Source of the DNA: Rhodohalobacter sp. SW132
GTDB taxonomy: Bacteria; Bacteroidota; Rhodothermia; Balneolales; Balneolaceae
Length of the DNA: 64,000 bases
NCBI RefSeq assembly: GCF_003390325.1
Contig: NZ_QUOK01000001.1
Span: forward strand, 930,001-994,000
Direction: 5' to 3'
Shown here piece after piece: positions 41,735-50,059 of this stretch. The stretch's first letter is position 1. Each line of letters starts with the position of its first letter. A model generated the notes under the pieces. The model was given only the letters and a program-made list of their open reading frames with translations. It was not told where the DNA came from and did no database searches. Made by a program: the position numbers and the translations under genes.

Positions 41735-43471
41735 TTATTCAATGTCGATAGCGGAGATGTTTGGTGCTCCAAACCAACCCTCAAGTATATCCAGTGCATC
41801 CTGTGTAAGCTCTTGGGTAAAAAACAATGCGAGGTTCTTCCTTGAGCGTGAACAGGCTACGTAGAACAAATTTCTGTTACGAATATAACTATCCTCCTTG
41901 TTACCTGGATAACGATCGGGAAACCACTCGAGAAATTGATTCCAGTTGTAATGATTCCAACCTCTGCCAAGTACAACGAGAACATTATCAAACTCCGCTC
42001 CCTTTACTCCATGTTTTGTCGAAAATGGTGTGTTATCATTGATGAACTTCGCTAGGTTAATTAACTCTGAATAGGGAAGTGGGCGGAGCCTATCGATTTG
42101 TGTCAGCGTCAACGAAGCGTCGATCTCCTCTCGCGTGGCATCGGCAAGCCGCCTTTCGGTTTTGAAAACAGCCTCCGGTAGCCTTGGTCTCTGGGTCTCC
42201 CTCAGGAGATCGATGACTTCTCCGATTGTCCCAACCGCCCGAAGCTCAATCAATCGTTGCATGTCACGCGCCCATTCTTGCTTCTCAGCGTGGGTCGAAA
42301 GACTTCCAACTTTTTTCCCAATCACAGAAAACATCTCTCCAAACTTTCCAGCAGAATATGCTGTACAAGCAGGTTCTACTGTGTCTGCCAAAAAACTTAT
42401 ATGGGGATCTTCCTTCTTAATTAGAGAGTCGTTGAATTGGAAAACTCTTAGAATCTGGCTGTAATTCTGCTCTGCTGCTAGGACATTGTGTGTGAGCATC
42501 AGGATCTTTGTTTTCTTCGGAGAAAAATCCCAACCGGTGTTAGTGAGCGTTTCGCGAAGTGCAGAAAGGTAGCAATGCGCCTCTTCAGGGGGCAGGTCTC
42601 CACCCCAATGTCCTCCTGTTTGTCGCTGACCATTGAATCCGTTAGAATGGTAAACTCTGGCGGATCCCACTGCCATCGGATCGCTTACCTGTTGTGTAAA
42701 GTCCGGACGGATTCGATTCAAGATATCTACGACGGCTGGAACTGATCGGAAGTTCGCTCCATTCCCGATCAATTGCAGGTGATCATGATTGATGGGACCT
42801 GCGCCGGTTCGATAGATTTTCTGCCAACTGTCCCCGAATAGTCCTATGAGTGGGCCGTCCATAGTTTCAACAAAGTTCCGAATCAAACTTTCCGCGAAGG
42901 CCGCATCAGTGTCTTGATACTCATCGATAAAGAGGATAGGAAATTTTGCTGTCAAAATTCTCCGAAATTTGGAGCGCTCCATAAGAGCTACCATTATCTT
43001 CAAAACATCATCATGATGCAATAGGACCTCGGTATCTGTGACTCGCCGGTGGCCTAGTTCGTAGGCAATTCGTCGTATCCCTATTCCACCCACTTCATTA
43101 ATTTTCTCGACCAATTGGGGGATGTTCATTACTTCCGAACGGAGCACCACTTGAAAGCTCTTGCACAGCTCCCAACAAAACGAGTGGATTGTAGAGGCTT
43201 GGACAGCAGGATGACCGTCAGTGCGCTTTGTTATTTCATCAGTAGCGACATTGGTGTATGTAATACACGCCACCTTTTGGTGGCGACGGACGAATCGGGT
43301 GCCTTGCTCTTCAATGATTAGTTGAAGCGCTTTAACAAGAGAATAGGTTTTTCCTGCTCCTGCTCCGGCTTCTAAACGAAAACTTTGCTTCTCCCGAATA
43401 CAGCGATACACTTCGTCAAGGGCTCTCTGTGCTGCTATTTCAGCTGGATTTGATACCACTGTGTTAGACAT
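41735..43471 (-). CDS. gajB: GajB-like UvrD-family helicase
   Basis: A 578-residue superfamily 1 helicase. Walker A AGAGAGKT at 35-42, TYTNVATDEI, Walker B LFIDEYQDTD near 170, and the late motif VKGAEFDNVLVV near 500. The true start is at 43471, overlapping the upstream gene by 8 bp; a longer open frame merely shadows that gene. In Gabija, GajB senses DNA ends and activates the GajA nuclease. It is somewhat longer than typical GajB (~490). Another possible label is a class 2 OLD-associated helicase, which is the same idea. Confidence 0.88.
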   Translation of the reverse strand: MSNTVVSNPAEIAAQRALDEVYRCIREKQSFRLEAGAGAGKTYSLVKALQLIIEEQGTRFVRRHQKVACITYTNVATDEITKRTDGHPAVQASTIHSFCWELCKSFQVVLRSEVMNIPQLVEKINEVGGIGIRRIAYELGHRRVTDTEVLLHHDDVLKIMVALMERSKFRRILTAKFPILFIDEYQDTDAAFAESLIRNFVETMDGPLIGLFGDSWQKIYRTGAGPINHDHLQLIGNGANFRSVPAVVDILNRIRPDFTQQVSDPMAVGSARVYHSNGFNGQRQTGGHWGGDLPPEEAHCYLSALRETLTNTGWDFSPKKTKILMLTHNVLAAEQNYSQILRVFQFNDSLIKKEDPHISFLADTVEPACTAYSAGKFGEMFSVIGKKVGSLSTHAEKQEWARDMQRLIELRAVGTIGEVIDLLRETQRPRLPEAVFKTERRLADATREEIDASLTLTQIDRLRPLPYSELINLAKFINDNTPFSTKHGVKGAEFDNVLVVLGRGWNHYNWNQFLEWFPDRYPGNKEDSYIRNRNLFYVACSRSRKNLALFFTQELTQDALDILEGWFGAPNISAIDIE

Positions 43472-45497
43472 CTGCAACATCCTCCGCTGAGTTTTCGATC
43501 TCCTCGTGCGCTTGTGCAAAATCATCAAGCTGTACGAGCCAACATAACCCGTCGTTAATATATCGAGGAATTGCCCATTCTGTGTCATTGATCGCATACC
43601 GAAGTGCAAAATCACTTTTCTTGACGTCCTGTGCGAAGTCCCACGCTTGAGCTTCTCTTTCAGTAGCAGTTCGTCCATCAACATCGAATTTGATCGGATT
43701 TGCCAATATAAACGCATCCTCAAAGCTGCGTCCACATGCGTCGCCGTCAGTGTGGGGGATCTGGTAGGCGATGTGTCGACGATTAATTGATTTCTCATTG
43801 ACGGTCTTAGCACGAAGATCTTGAAGCGTAGGACTGTTATCCCCGGCTGGATCAAACCACCTGTTGACCGATGCATTGCTAGAGTGGGTTCCAGCAGACA
43901 CTCTGCATTTTGTCCTATTGTTCGTTGCATTAACTGAATCCAAATCTGTGACAACCAGAGTCCGAAGATCAAGGAAATCGACAAGATTGTAGAACAGGTG
44001 TGCATATGCTCCACCTACCTCCATGATCGAAAGATATTTTTTCCCGAGATTGGTGCCGTTTTGCTCATCAAACTTCTCAATCGCCTTTGGAATAAGAAGT
44101 CGTTCCGTTGTTCCCTCAACGAATACTGCTCCATCAGCAAATAATAAGTCGCATCGGGTCAGAGTCATATACTGGTGAAGGAAGTCGCGGTTCTCGGGTT
44201 GTTCTCCACTCAAACCGGCGCGAAGGTCTTTCGATTGAGTGCTTAAAATTGAAGATCCATCCTCCCGAGCTCTCGCTAAAAAATACCGCATAGCGTCAAA
44301 TGACGCTTCATTCGCGATGTGCGACGAATGAGTTGTTACAACGAATTGAACTGGCCAAGTTTTTCCTTGATTGTAGGTTACTTCAAATAACGCTCGGATT
44401 CGATTGAGCTGACGAATGAAGACCGATTGCATTTGCGGGTGCAGGTGTGCTTCTGGTTCTTCGATGAAAACGAGATGAACCCCTGATTCATGATCGCGAG
44501 TCGTAAATTCTCGAAAGAGCTCGAATAATTTTAGCAGGATGAAAATCAGATTTCTCGATCCGAGTCCGTTGTAAGATTCTGGCAGATTAACCCCTTCAGG
44601 ATTCGGGCCCAAGTAAGTCACATTTGTATGATTGGAAAGCAACTGGTGTACATCGAGCTGGGTTTCTGTTCGAAGTTGAGGATCGGAGAGGCCGGGATAG
44701 CCAAAGAGCTCAAACGTTGGAATGAGGGCACTTAGTTGATCGTTAAAGTCGGTATCAATTTGGCTCTGTACTTCTTCAACTGCAGTTTTTAGAGCCTCAG
44801 CCCTCGCTTGGTCATCTTCTCCGGCCCCGGAGGATGATGCTGACGTAAACAAGCGTTCAAAAACTTTTCCCAAAACCGCCTTTTCCTTATTTGCTGCATC
44901 ATCTAATGCCCGTTGGGCATTGATGAATCCAAATTGAAGGACGGCTCTTAAATTATTACTTTCTAAAATTTTTGTGTTTGATGGGTCATTCGGATCTTCT
45001 GCCATAATTCGGGCCTCGAACATTTTAGGCACACGCTCGCGAAGTGCTCGAAAGAAAGTTTGACGGTCGTTGTCAAGATCAGCAAATAGTCTGCTAATTT
45101 TCCCATCACCAATTGCATAAGTGACAACGATCTTTGTCGTTGTGCACTCCTCATTGAGATCGACGATAAAGTCGGAGAGTGTCCCGAGCTCCTCTTCAGC
45201 TGAATATTCAACAAATAAGGAAATTGAAATCGCAGGCAATCTCTCCCGAATTACGTCCTCATTTTCTTGATTTCGAAAAAGCTCATGCGCCTCCCAGAAT
45301 CGCTCGTGAATTCCGAGCGAGAAATCTTCAAGCCTGAATTTAGGTGAACTGTCGGCCAAGAGGCGACGGAACAATTCGGTTAGTGAAGTCTTACCAGTAT
45401 TGTTTCTACCAACGATCAATGTCGTGTCGATTTCAAGATTTAGTTCAACTTCTTCGAGAAGACGAAAGTTCTTAATTGCAATTTTTTTAATTTGCAT
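43464..45497 (-). CDS. gajA: GajA-like OLD-family ATPase/TOPRIM nuclease
   Basis: A 677-residue OLD-family nuclease. ABC-type ATPase: Walker A VGRNNTGK at 29-36, signature region near 309-316, Walker B FIEEPEAHLHP at 344-354, and H-loop TTHSSH. TOPRIM nuclease: E461 in VEGTTERLLIP and D518/D520 in VTDLDS. In Gabija systems GajA forms a tetramer with GajB and nicks phage DNA when nucleotides are depleted. It is about 100 residues longer than the type GajA, with the extra length after the TOPRIM domain and in the insert near 205-250. Translationally coupled to gajB. Confidence 0.88.
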   Translation of the reverse strand: MQIKKIAIKNFRLLEEVELNLEIDTTLIVGRNNTGKTSLTELFRRLLADSSPKFRLEDFSLGIHERFWEAHELFRNQENEDVIRERLPAISISLFVEYSAEEELGTLSDFIVDLNEECTTTKIVVTYAIGDGKISRLFADLDNDRQTFFRALRERVPKMFEARIMAEDPNDPSNTKILESNNLRAVLQFGFINAQRALDDAANKEKAVLGKVFERLFTSASSSGAGEDDQARAEALKTAVEEVQSQIDTDFNDQLSALIPTFELFGYPGLSDPQLRTETQLDVHQLLSNHTNVTYLGPNPEGVNLPESYNGLGSRNLIFILLKLFELFREFTTRDHESGVHLVFIEEPEAHLHPQMQSVFIRQLNRIRALFEVTYNQGKTWPVQFVVTTHSSHIANEASFDAMRYFLARAREDGSSILSTQSKDLRAGLSGEQPENRDFLHQYMTLTRCDLLFADGAVFVEGTTERLLIPKAIEKFDEQNGTNLGKKYLSIMEVGGAYAHLFYNLVDFLDLRTLVVTDLDSVNATNNRTKCRVSAGTHSSNASVNRWFDPAGDNSPTLQDLRAKTVNEKSINRRHIAYQIPHTDGDACGRSFEDAFILANPIKFDVDGRTATEREAQAWDFAQDVKKSDFALRYAINDTEWAIPRYINDGLCWLVQLDDFAQAHEEIENSAEDVADV

Positions 45498-46150
45498 TTT
45501 TGGCGTTATCCTTGTGTCAAGATATCATTTTGTGCGTGTTCTGTACACATAACGGTGTGGCGTTTAACCGGTTTGGCAATTGCTGGCTTTTTAAAGTGAT
45601 AAAAAGAGAGGTATACCGCAACTATGAAAATTTCATTATCAGAACTGAGCGACCAAATCCGGTTGAATCGCTGATTATACTGCTGAACCCACTTTTTTGG
45701 TAACTGTTTACAAATTTTGAAATTGTCAATCTATGACTTACAATCTGCGTAGTTTTGGAAAATTCCTGCTGTCGGAGAGGTAAATATTGCCCTGATGATC
45801 TAAGTTTAGAATGGATACACTCAGTCTTTCCATCTTGTCTATATATGCAATTCCAATAAACTCTCCATCAATTTTTAAATATCAGATCGTAATTCAAGTT
45901 TTGGGTTGATATCAAAAATCCCAACTTCAAATTCTTGTCGGTAGGTAAAAAATGGATTGGAAAAGCAGGGTGGATTTCAATCTCCTGCCTGTTCTGTCAG
46001 CTTGCGCAACACATGGTTTGAATTTCGCTCCTGCATGGCGATTTACATCTCGGACTTGGGTTCAATTCCCGGCACCTCTATACCAGGTTTCTGTAGTGAG
46101 AGAGAGATTCGAACCCCCGACCCTCCCCGCAGCTCATCCGAATTCCATGT
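45498..46150. other. Gene-free stretch with tRNA-like tails
   Basis: No credible gene in about 650 bp. Close to gajA, CATAACGGTGTGGCGTTTAA resembles half of an attC-like site. Near 46048-46080 the plus strand has TTGGGTTCAATTCCCGGCACC, a T-arm and acceptor-like tail, and 46098-46130 on the minus strand has a tRNA-Ser-like tail. These look like old element junctions. Confidence 0.45.
46098..46130 (-). pseudogene. Decayed tRNA-Ser-like 3' tail (1)
   Basis: Minus-strand GGGTCGGGGGTTCGAATCTC followed by TCTCTCAC resembles the T arm and acceptor end of a bacterial tRNA-Ser. Just beyond it AACCTGGTAT matches the flank of the tail at 46717-46750. No tRNA body is present. Confidence 0.45.
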
Positions 46151-46606
46151 TTATATTATATCTTTCTTGAGCTTTTCAAATTCACTATCAGTTATAACAT
46201 TGTTTTCTCTTAGCTTCTGAAGCTTTTCAAGCTTGTCGAGTTTTGAAGATGTTTTGTCATTAGTAAGACTTTTTTTTATTGATAAAAGTGATTCCCTTAA
46301 TTTTTGTGTGCTACTGGGCTTACTGGACCGTTGTTTTTTGATTTTGTTTACCTCACCTATAACATTCTCCGTTGTGACTCTGAAATGCTTTTTTTTACAG
46401 TTCGAAATCGCTTCTTTATATATGTCAGGTTCTTCAGTTGCAATTCTGTTTAAGTATTCCTGTCGATTTAAACGATCACTTTGAGCTTGTCTAGCCTCTA
46501 CAGGATGATAAAATGTCGCTCCAAAAAATTTTGCCATGACCCAAAAGACGCCATAAAAAAACGTCAAAACTATTCCTATCATTAAAAGAGTAGTAATAAT
46601 TTCCAT
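46151..46606 (-). CDS. Membrane protein with C-terminal SHOCT domain
   Basis: A 151-residue protein with one or two N-terminal membrane helices (about 3-28), a charged middle, and a C-terminal SHOCT-type motif, LDKLEKLQKLRENNVITDSEFEKLKKDI. SHOCT domains are short oligomerisation modules seen in many bacterial membrane proteins. It follows a copy of the shared promoter-like leader (46629-46684) by about 25 bp. Role unknown. Confidence 0.65.
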   Translation of the reverse strand: MEIITTLLMIGIVLTFFYGVFWVMAKFFGATFYHPVEARQAQSDRLNRQEYLNRIATEEPDIYKEAISNCKKKHFRVTTENVIGEVNKIKKQRSSKPSSTQKLRESLLSIKKSLTNDKTSSKLDKLEKLQKLRENNVITDSEFEKLKKDII

Positions 46607-46628
46607 AATACAAAGTATTAATTGTTCA

Positions 46629-46684
46629 GGTTAGCCTTTCTAATTGTCGAATAGTAGACGAATTTCTAACTCCTACAAATCGTG
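46629..46684 (-). promoter_or_regulatory. Shared promoter-like leader, copy B (TM-SHOCT gene)
   Basis: Reads CACGATTTGTAGGAGTTAGA, then TACTATTCGACAATTAGAAA on the minus strand. TTTG and TACTATTCG are 19 bp apart, against 20 in copies A and C. It starts about 25 bp from the 46606 ATG, so it would give a short 5' UTR. Confidence 0.55.
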
Positions 46685-46716
46685 CCCTTTAAATTTCAAT
46701 CACTACGATACCAGGT

Positions 46717-46750
46717 TCCGGAAAGGGAGGGATTCGAAACCCAGACACTC
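46717..46750 (-). pseudogene. Decayed tRNA-Ser-like 3' tail (2)
   Basis: Minus-strand GTCTGGGTTTCGAATCCCTC, then CCTTTCCGG, looks like a mutated T arm and acceptor 3' strand. It is followed by AACCTGGTAT, TTGAAATTTAAAG and then leader copy B. It lies 11 bp past the stop of the 46762 gene. Confidence 0.45.
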
Positions 46751-46761
46751 CCTGGACCCGA

Positions 46762-47151
46762 TCATCTAAAGTTGTGAAAGGTATTTTTTGCTTCAAGTAT
46801 TAAATCATGTTCTGCTCTTGAATAATCTTTAAAACCAGTCTCTTCAAGTTGTCTAATTAAGTCACCGAGAACTGCCATCAAAAAGTGTTTATCTCCTTTG
46901 ATTAAATCATTTCTGTTAACACTTTCAGAAAGTGAAGAAATGATCACGGTGTTTGTATTTGGTTTACCACCAAGCTCGCCATCAAATAATGATGAGTTCT
47001 TCTCCCATGACGATGAGACCAAATCACCGGCAAGTTTACCGTTTGAAAAATTTGCCGGCATTTTTCTTGTATATGCATCGAGAATCATTTCGAGTTCAGT
47101 GGCATATTTCGCCTGATTAACAGTTTTTTTTAATCTACTGAAGAGACCCAT
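46762..47151 (-). CDS. Unknown small protein, second of a pair
   Basis: A 129-residue protein, GLFSRLKKTVNQAKYATELEMILDAY at the start, then SLFDGELGGKPNTNTVIISSLSES. No family recognised. Eight bases separate it from the upstream gene 47160-47543, so the two form an operon behind leader copy C. No signal or membrane segment. Confidence 0.55.
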   Translation of the reverse strand: MGLFSRLKKTVNQAKYATELEMILDAYTRKMPANFSNGKLAGDLVSSSWEKNSSLFDGELGGKPNTNTVIISSLSESVNRNDLIKGDKHFLMAVLGDLIRQLEETGFKDYSRAEHDLILEAKNTFHNFR

Positions 47152-47159
47152 TGAATTCC

Positions 47160-47543
47160 TTATATATTCAGATAATGATTAGTTATTTCTTTCAAATGCT
47201 CAACTTCTTCAGAGAGTAGTGAGTTGGAATTTGAATGTTCAACCTTTATTCGATAGATAACAAAATCGCTGATTTCTGTCGGAGTTATACCAAAACCAGA
47301 ATTTGCCTTCGAACGCATCGATTCAATTTTAGAAATTGCATCTTTTTCATTAATACCTTCAGATACTAAAGATTTAAATTTGTCCAAAATTGTAATTACT
47401 GTGGCTTCTGGATAGCGCATCAGTTGCATTACTGAAGTATCATCTAAGGTAGATTTCGGAACCCCCCGAGCCATAGCATACCGCTTTATGCTATCAACTT
47501 TCTTTCTATTTAGTGCTTTCAGAATAGAATTAAACATAGACAA
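47160..47543 (-). CDS. Unknown small helical protein, first of a pair
   Basis: A 127-residue, helix-rich protein (MSMFNSILKALNRKKVDSIK, MARGVPKSTLDDTSVMQLM, RSKANSGFGITPTEISDFV). Not recognised. First gene behind leader copy C, which lies about 40 bp upstream, and the nearest cargo to the intact tRNA-Asp. By analogy with the other leader copy at the same distance from a tRNA-Asp end, this is the cargo slot of the element. Confidence 0.55.
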   Translation of the reverse strand: MSMFNSILKALNRKKVDSIKRYAMARGVPKSTLDDTSVMQLMRYPEATVITILDKFKSLVSEGINEKDAISKIESMRSKANSGFGITPTEISDFVIYRIKVEHSNSNSLLSEEVEHLKEITNHYLNI

Positions 47544-47579
47544 AGTTTTTTGTTAAAAACGTAATGTAGTTTTTTTAAA

Positions 47580-47640
47580 GGCTCTCAGCACTGAATTTTG
47601 TAGAATAGTAACCGATTTTTCTTATTCCTACAAATATTTC
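47580..47640 (-). promoter_or_regulatory. Shared promoter-like leader, copy C (small gene pair)
   Basis: Minus strand reads ATTTGTAGGAATAAGAAA, TTACTATTCTAC and AGTGCTGAGAGCC. The TGCTGAGAGCC end agrees with copy A (GGCTGAGAGCC), and the TTTAAATTTCAATC flank upstream agrees with copy B. Confidence 0.55.
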
Positions 47641-47718
47641 CAAAAAACGGTCTTTAAATTTCAATCCTAACTATATCAGCTCCTAGAGAGGGAAGTACTA
47701 AACCTTCGGTACCTGTTG

Positions 47719-47747
47719 GGCGGAGAGAGAAGGATTCGTACCCCCGC
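47719..47747 (-). pseudogene. Decayed tRNA-Ser-like 3' tail (3)
   Basis: Minus-strand GCGGGGGTACGAATCCTTCT, then CTCTCCGCC, is the best preserved of the three tails and fits a tRNA-Ser T arm and acceptor 3' strand (CTCTCTCCGCC). One base in the T-loop core differs (TACGAAT for TTCGAAT), and the tRNA body is absent. Confidence 0.55.
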
Positions 47748-47750
47748 AAA

Positions 47751-48060
47751 TTCCCTGCCTGCCCAGTGCAGAAAAAATCCACCTATAGGAAGATTGCACT
47801 GGAAAGTAAATTTGTTAGAAAAAGAGATCTCAAAGGAAGAGAATTTTACAAAACGACAACCACAAAAATGTGAGTTTCATAAATCTGGTTAAATAGGGTG
47901 AGCATGTAGAAAACCAAAAATACTTCGAACACCTCGATTCAGCGCACAAAATAACCGGCTTTGTAAGAAAATAGTTTGACCTTTGAAGCTGAGCCACTAT
48001 GATTTTTTACTGTCCCCTGCCTGTCCCTGATCAATTTAAGAATAGATACAGAAACGAAAA
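47751..48060 (-). repeat. Diverged direct repeat of element end (right copy)
   Basis: Counterpart of 11213-11560, with matching blocks in the same order, ending ACTGTCCCCTGCCTGTCCCT before the tRNA-Asp terminator. No coding signal. It may hold integrase arm-binding sites for the right end. Confidence 0.65.
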
Positions 48061-48103
48061 AAGCCCTTGGATTGAAACGTAAGTCGTTACAAAACAAGGG
48101 CTT
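48056..48103 (-). terminator. Terminator of tRNA-Asp
   Basis: On the minus strand AAGCCCTTG and CAAGGGCTT form a 9-bp stem with a 25-nt loop, followed by TTTTCG. It lies 8 bp beyond the tRNA 3' end and was brought by the element. Confidence 0.65.
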
Positions 48104-48110
48104 ATTTCAG

Positions 48111-48184
48111 CGATCCGGACGAGATTCGAACTCGCGACCTCCTGCGTGACAGGCAGGCGTTCTAACCAGCTGAACTACCGGACC
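48111..48184 (-). tRNA. tRNA-Asp (GTC)
   Basis: A complete 74-nt cloverleaf without encoded CCA. Acceptor GGTCCGG pairs with CCGGATC (one G-U), discriminator G. D arm AGTTCAGCTGGTTAGAACGC, anticodon loop CTGTCAC with GTC, T arm TCGCGAGTTCGAATCTCG. Its 3' part is the attachment site of the island: 48105-48152 is repeated exactly at 12397-12444, and the integration rebuilt an intact gene here. Confidence 0.95.
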
Positions 48185-48270
48185 AATTTCAATAAGTTTC
48201 TAAAATTTCAGTCTGTAAATAAGCTTCTTGCCTGCCGTGGCAGCGCGTTCCCCCGAAGGGATGCCTTTGG

Positions 48271-48295
48271 CATAACCAGCTGAACTACCGGACCA
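48271..48295 (-). pseudogene. Duplicated tRNA-Asp 5' fragment
   Basis: The minus strand repeats the first ~22 bases of tRNA-Asp (TGGTCCGGTAGTTCAGCTGG), then departs into a GC-rich hairpin (CCGAAGGG...). It shows that the tRNA locus was also duplicated on its chromosomal side. Confidence 0.7.
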
Positions 48296-48363
48296 AAATT
48301 TGATAGACTTAAATATACCACCCGTTTCGGCAGCTTGTCAAGAGCAGATGTGATTTTATTTGA

Positions 48364-48400
48364 CAAAAAAATGAGGGGCACAAAATCAATTGTACCCCTC
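48364..48400 (-). terminator. Terminator after glutathione-peroxidase-like gene
   Basis: Minus-strand GAGGGGTACAATTGA then TGTGCCCCTC forms an 8-bp stem followed by ATTTTTTTG. Confidence 0.75.
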
Positions 48401-48432
48401 TTATCGGGATGGTGATGGGATGTAAGCTCGTA

Positions 48433-48975
48433 CTATAAAATTTCTTCTATGGAAGACCGTATTTCGTCTCCCATTGGTTCTTCATTACTCTTAAATCTTC
48501 TCAGGAGATTTCCGTTCCGGTCAACCAGGAATTTTTCAAAATTCCACCCGATTTCGCCCGTAAAATCAGAATTTTCCATAGTTGTCAGGTCAGCAAAGAG
48601 CGGATGTATTGAATCACCTTTAACATCTGAGCGGGCAAAAAGCGGAAAGGTTACTCCAAAATTCACTTCGCAAAACTCCACGATCTCCTCTTCAGTGTCC
48701 AATTCCTGGCCTCCGAAATTATCTGAAGGAAAACCAAGTACCGTAAAGCCCTTCTCCCCGTAAGTTTCGTACAGCTTTTGTAACTGTTCATACTGAGGGG
48801 TGTATCCGCATTTGGATGCTGTGTTTACGATCAGCAAAACATCCCCTTCGTATGCCTGAAGAGTTGTATCTTCTCCACGGATAGTTTTCAATTCATAGTC
48901 GTATATTGAAGACAGTGTGTTTAAATCAGCTGCCATGAATAAAAATGGAATTAATGTGAATATTTTTAGTTTCAT
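48433..48975 (-). CDS. Exported glutathione-peroxidase-like thiol peroxidase
   Basis: A 180-residue peroxidase of the GPx/BtuE family that reduces hydroperoxides, probably with thioredoxin. NTASKCGYTPQYEQLQ carries the peroxidatic cysteine near 56; GFPSDNFGGQE supplies the glutamine near 90; GWNFEKFLVDRNG supplies the catalytic tryptophan and asparagine. The first ~16 residues are hydrophobic, a likely signal peptide or anchor. First chromosomal gene right of the tRNA; divergent from 49035. Confidence 0.92.
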   Translation of the reverse strand: MKLKIFTLIPFLFMAADLNTLSSIYDYELKTIRGEDTTLQAYEGDVLLIVNTASKCGYTPQYEQLQKLYETYGEKGFTVLGFPSDNFGGQELDTEEEIVEFCEVNFGVTFPLFARSDVKGDSIHPLFADLTTMENSDFTGEIGWNFEKFLVDRNGNLLRRFKSNEEPMGDEIRSSIEEIL

Positions 48976-49034
48976 ATCGTTGAGTTGTTACTTTCAGTTG
49001 TAACGATAATTTACCTTTAATTCATTCCATCGTT

Positions 49035-49760
49035 TTGAAAAAATTACTCCTTGCTGTTTTTCCAATTCTGCTGCTCGGTCCCACCGCCATCCAGGCTCAA
49101 ATGTTTTCAGTGGGAGACTCCAACGACCGCCCTGCTTCAACTTTGTCATATTATAGTACCCTCGGTGTAACCTGGGAAATAGCGGATTTTGAATATACCG
49201 GTGATGCCCTTTCCGCTGAAAATCGTGCGGATTTTCAAAACAGTGTGATACGCTTTCGCTTTGAAAACCCCGGAATAAACATATCCGCAGGCTTTGGCGG
49301 TGCGTTAACCGGAATGGAAGATCGGTCGTACGTAAATGTGAATGCACAATTGTACAACGATATTGCATTGATCCGCTCCCAACGATTTGTTCTCGGCCTG
49401 CCGATACAGATTTCAACTGATCTGCTAAGTGTTGCCGCCCAGCAGCAAACCGGTAACAGTTTTCAGCAAAGCTCACTCGTTTTCGGAACCGGGGCCAGCA
49501 TGAGATACCGTATCAATCAGCGGGTGCAGATGGGGCTCCGGGCAACCCCGAATATTGGGTTTAGTTTTTCACAGGGTGCCCTTTTCGGGGGACGTCTGTT
49601 TACAACCACCTCCGGTGCCCGGCTCTATTTTTCAGACATTCTGGGCTCGAACACTCTCGTTTTTGGGTATGACTTTGATTACAGAGATTACAATATTGAG
49701 GGTGATCAAAACGACTACCAATATCTTTCACACGCATTTACATTAGGCATTGCATTTTAA
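49035..49760 (+). CDS. Exported outer-membrane-type beta-barrel protein
   Basis: A 241-residue protein with a clear signal peptide (MKKLLLAVFPILLLGPTAIQ, cleavage near AIQA-Q). The rest is alternating strands with a final ...YLSHAFTLGIAF whose terminal phenylalanine is typical of BAM-assembled barrels. No specific family recognised. It starts an operon-like row with the next two genes, 5 bp before 49766. Confidence 0.7.
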   Translation: MKKLLLAVFPILLLGPTAIQAQMFSVGDSNDRPASTLSYYSTLGVTWEIADFEYTGDALSAENRADFQNSVIRFRFENPGINISAGFGGALTGMEDRSYVNVNAQLYNDIALIRSQRFVLGLPIQISTDLLSVAAQQQTGNSFQQSSLVFGTGASMRYRINQRVQMGLRATPNIGFSFSQGALFGGRLFTTTSGARLYFSDILGSNTLVFGYDFDYRDYNIEGDQNDYQYLSHAFTLGIAF

Positions 49761-49765
49761 ATTTC

Positions 49766-50059
49766 ATGAAAACAGAAAAACTGATTCTTGAACTTGAGAC
49801 TCTCTGCGAAAAACTGGGTTACGTCATCAGAAAAGAGAGAGGCAGTTTTCGCGGAGATCAGTGTGTGATTGAAGGGGAAAAACTGATTGTAATCAATAAA
49901 AATAAACCACCCGTTTCACAAGCCGGAATCCTTGCCAAAGTTCTTCGTAACGGCAAGACAGACGATATGTTTATCAAACCGGCTGTAAGAAAAGAACTGG
50001 AGGATCTGTGGGTGCGAATCGACCGGTTTAAGGAGCCAGCCGAGGAGATTTCTGAATGA
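49766..50059 (+). CDS. Conserved small protein of unknown function
   Basis: A 97-residue soluble protein (LETLCEKLGYVIRKERGSFRG, GEKLIVINKNKPPVSQAGIL). Widely seen beside housekeeping genes in this type of bacterium as far as I can recall, but no function is known to me. Overlaps the next gene by 4 bp (ATGA). Confidence 0.65.
   Translation: MKTEKLILELETLCEKLGYVIRKERGSFRGDQCVIEGEKLIVINKNKPPVSQAGILAKVLRNGKTDDMFIKPAVRKELEDLWVRIDRFKEPAEEISE

Larger units (their letters stand above)
12445..48152. mobile_element. Integrative, probably mobilizable element in tRNA-Asp, about 35.7 kb
   Basis: Bounded by the 48-bp repeats at 12397-12444 and 48105-48152. Recombination genes: tyrosine integrase (12626) and an AlpA-like regulator (15585). 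Replication/partition-like genes: 16075, 17510, 18264. Transfer genes: mobC (19636) and relaxase (20037), with a repeat-rich possible oriT. No type IV secretion genes are seen, so transfer would need a helper. Cargo from 22.3 to 47.5 kb is defence and DNA-repair genes. Base composition is patchy (AT-rich at 12.6-16 kb, GC-rich at 17.2-18.8 kb), suggesting assembly from several sources. Decayed tRNA-Ser-like ends inside the right part point to nested older insertions. Confidence 0.88.

Noticed and set aside
42135-42464. Plus-strand frames over gajA, gajB and the hsd genes
   Set aside because: They are complementary shadows of well-supported genes and show no family features or start signals.
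43472-44014. A long frame extending the GajB-like helicase upstream by 181 codons
   Set aside because: The extension lies wholly inside gajA on the same strand in another frame, has no helicase-like sequence, and the ATG at 43471 gives the normal start with a short overlap.
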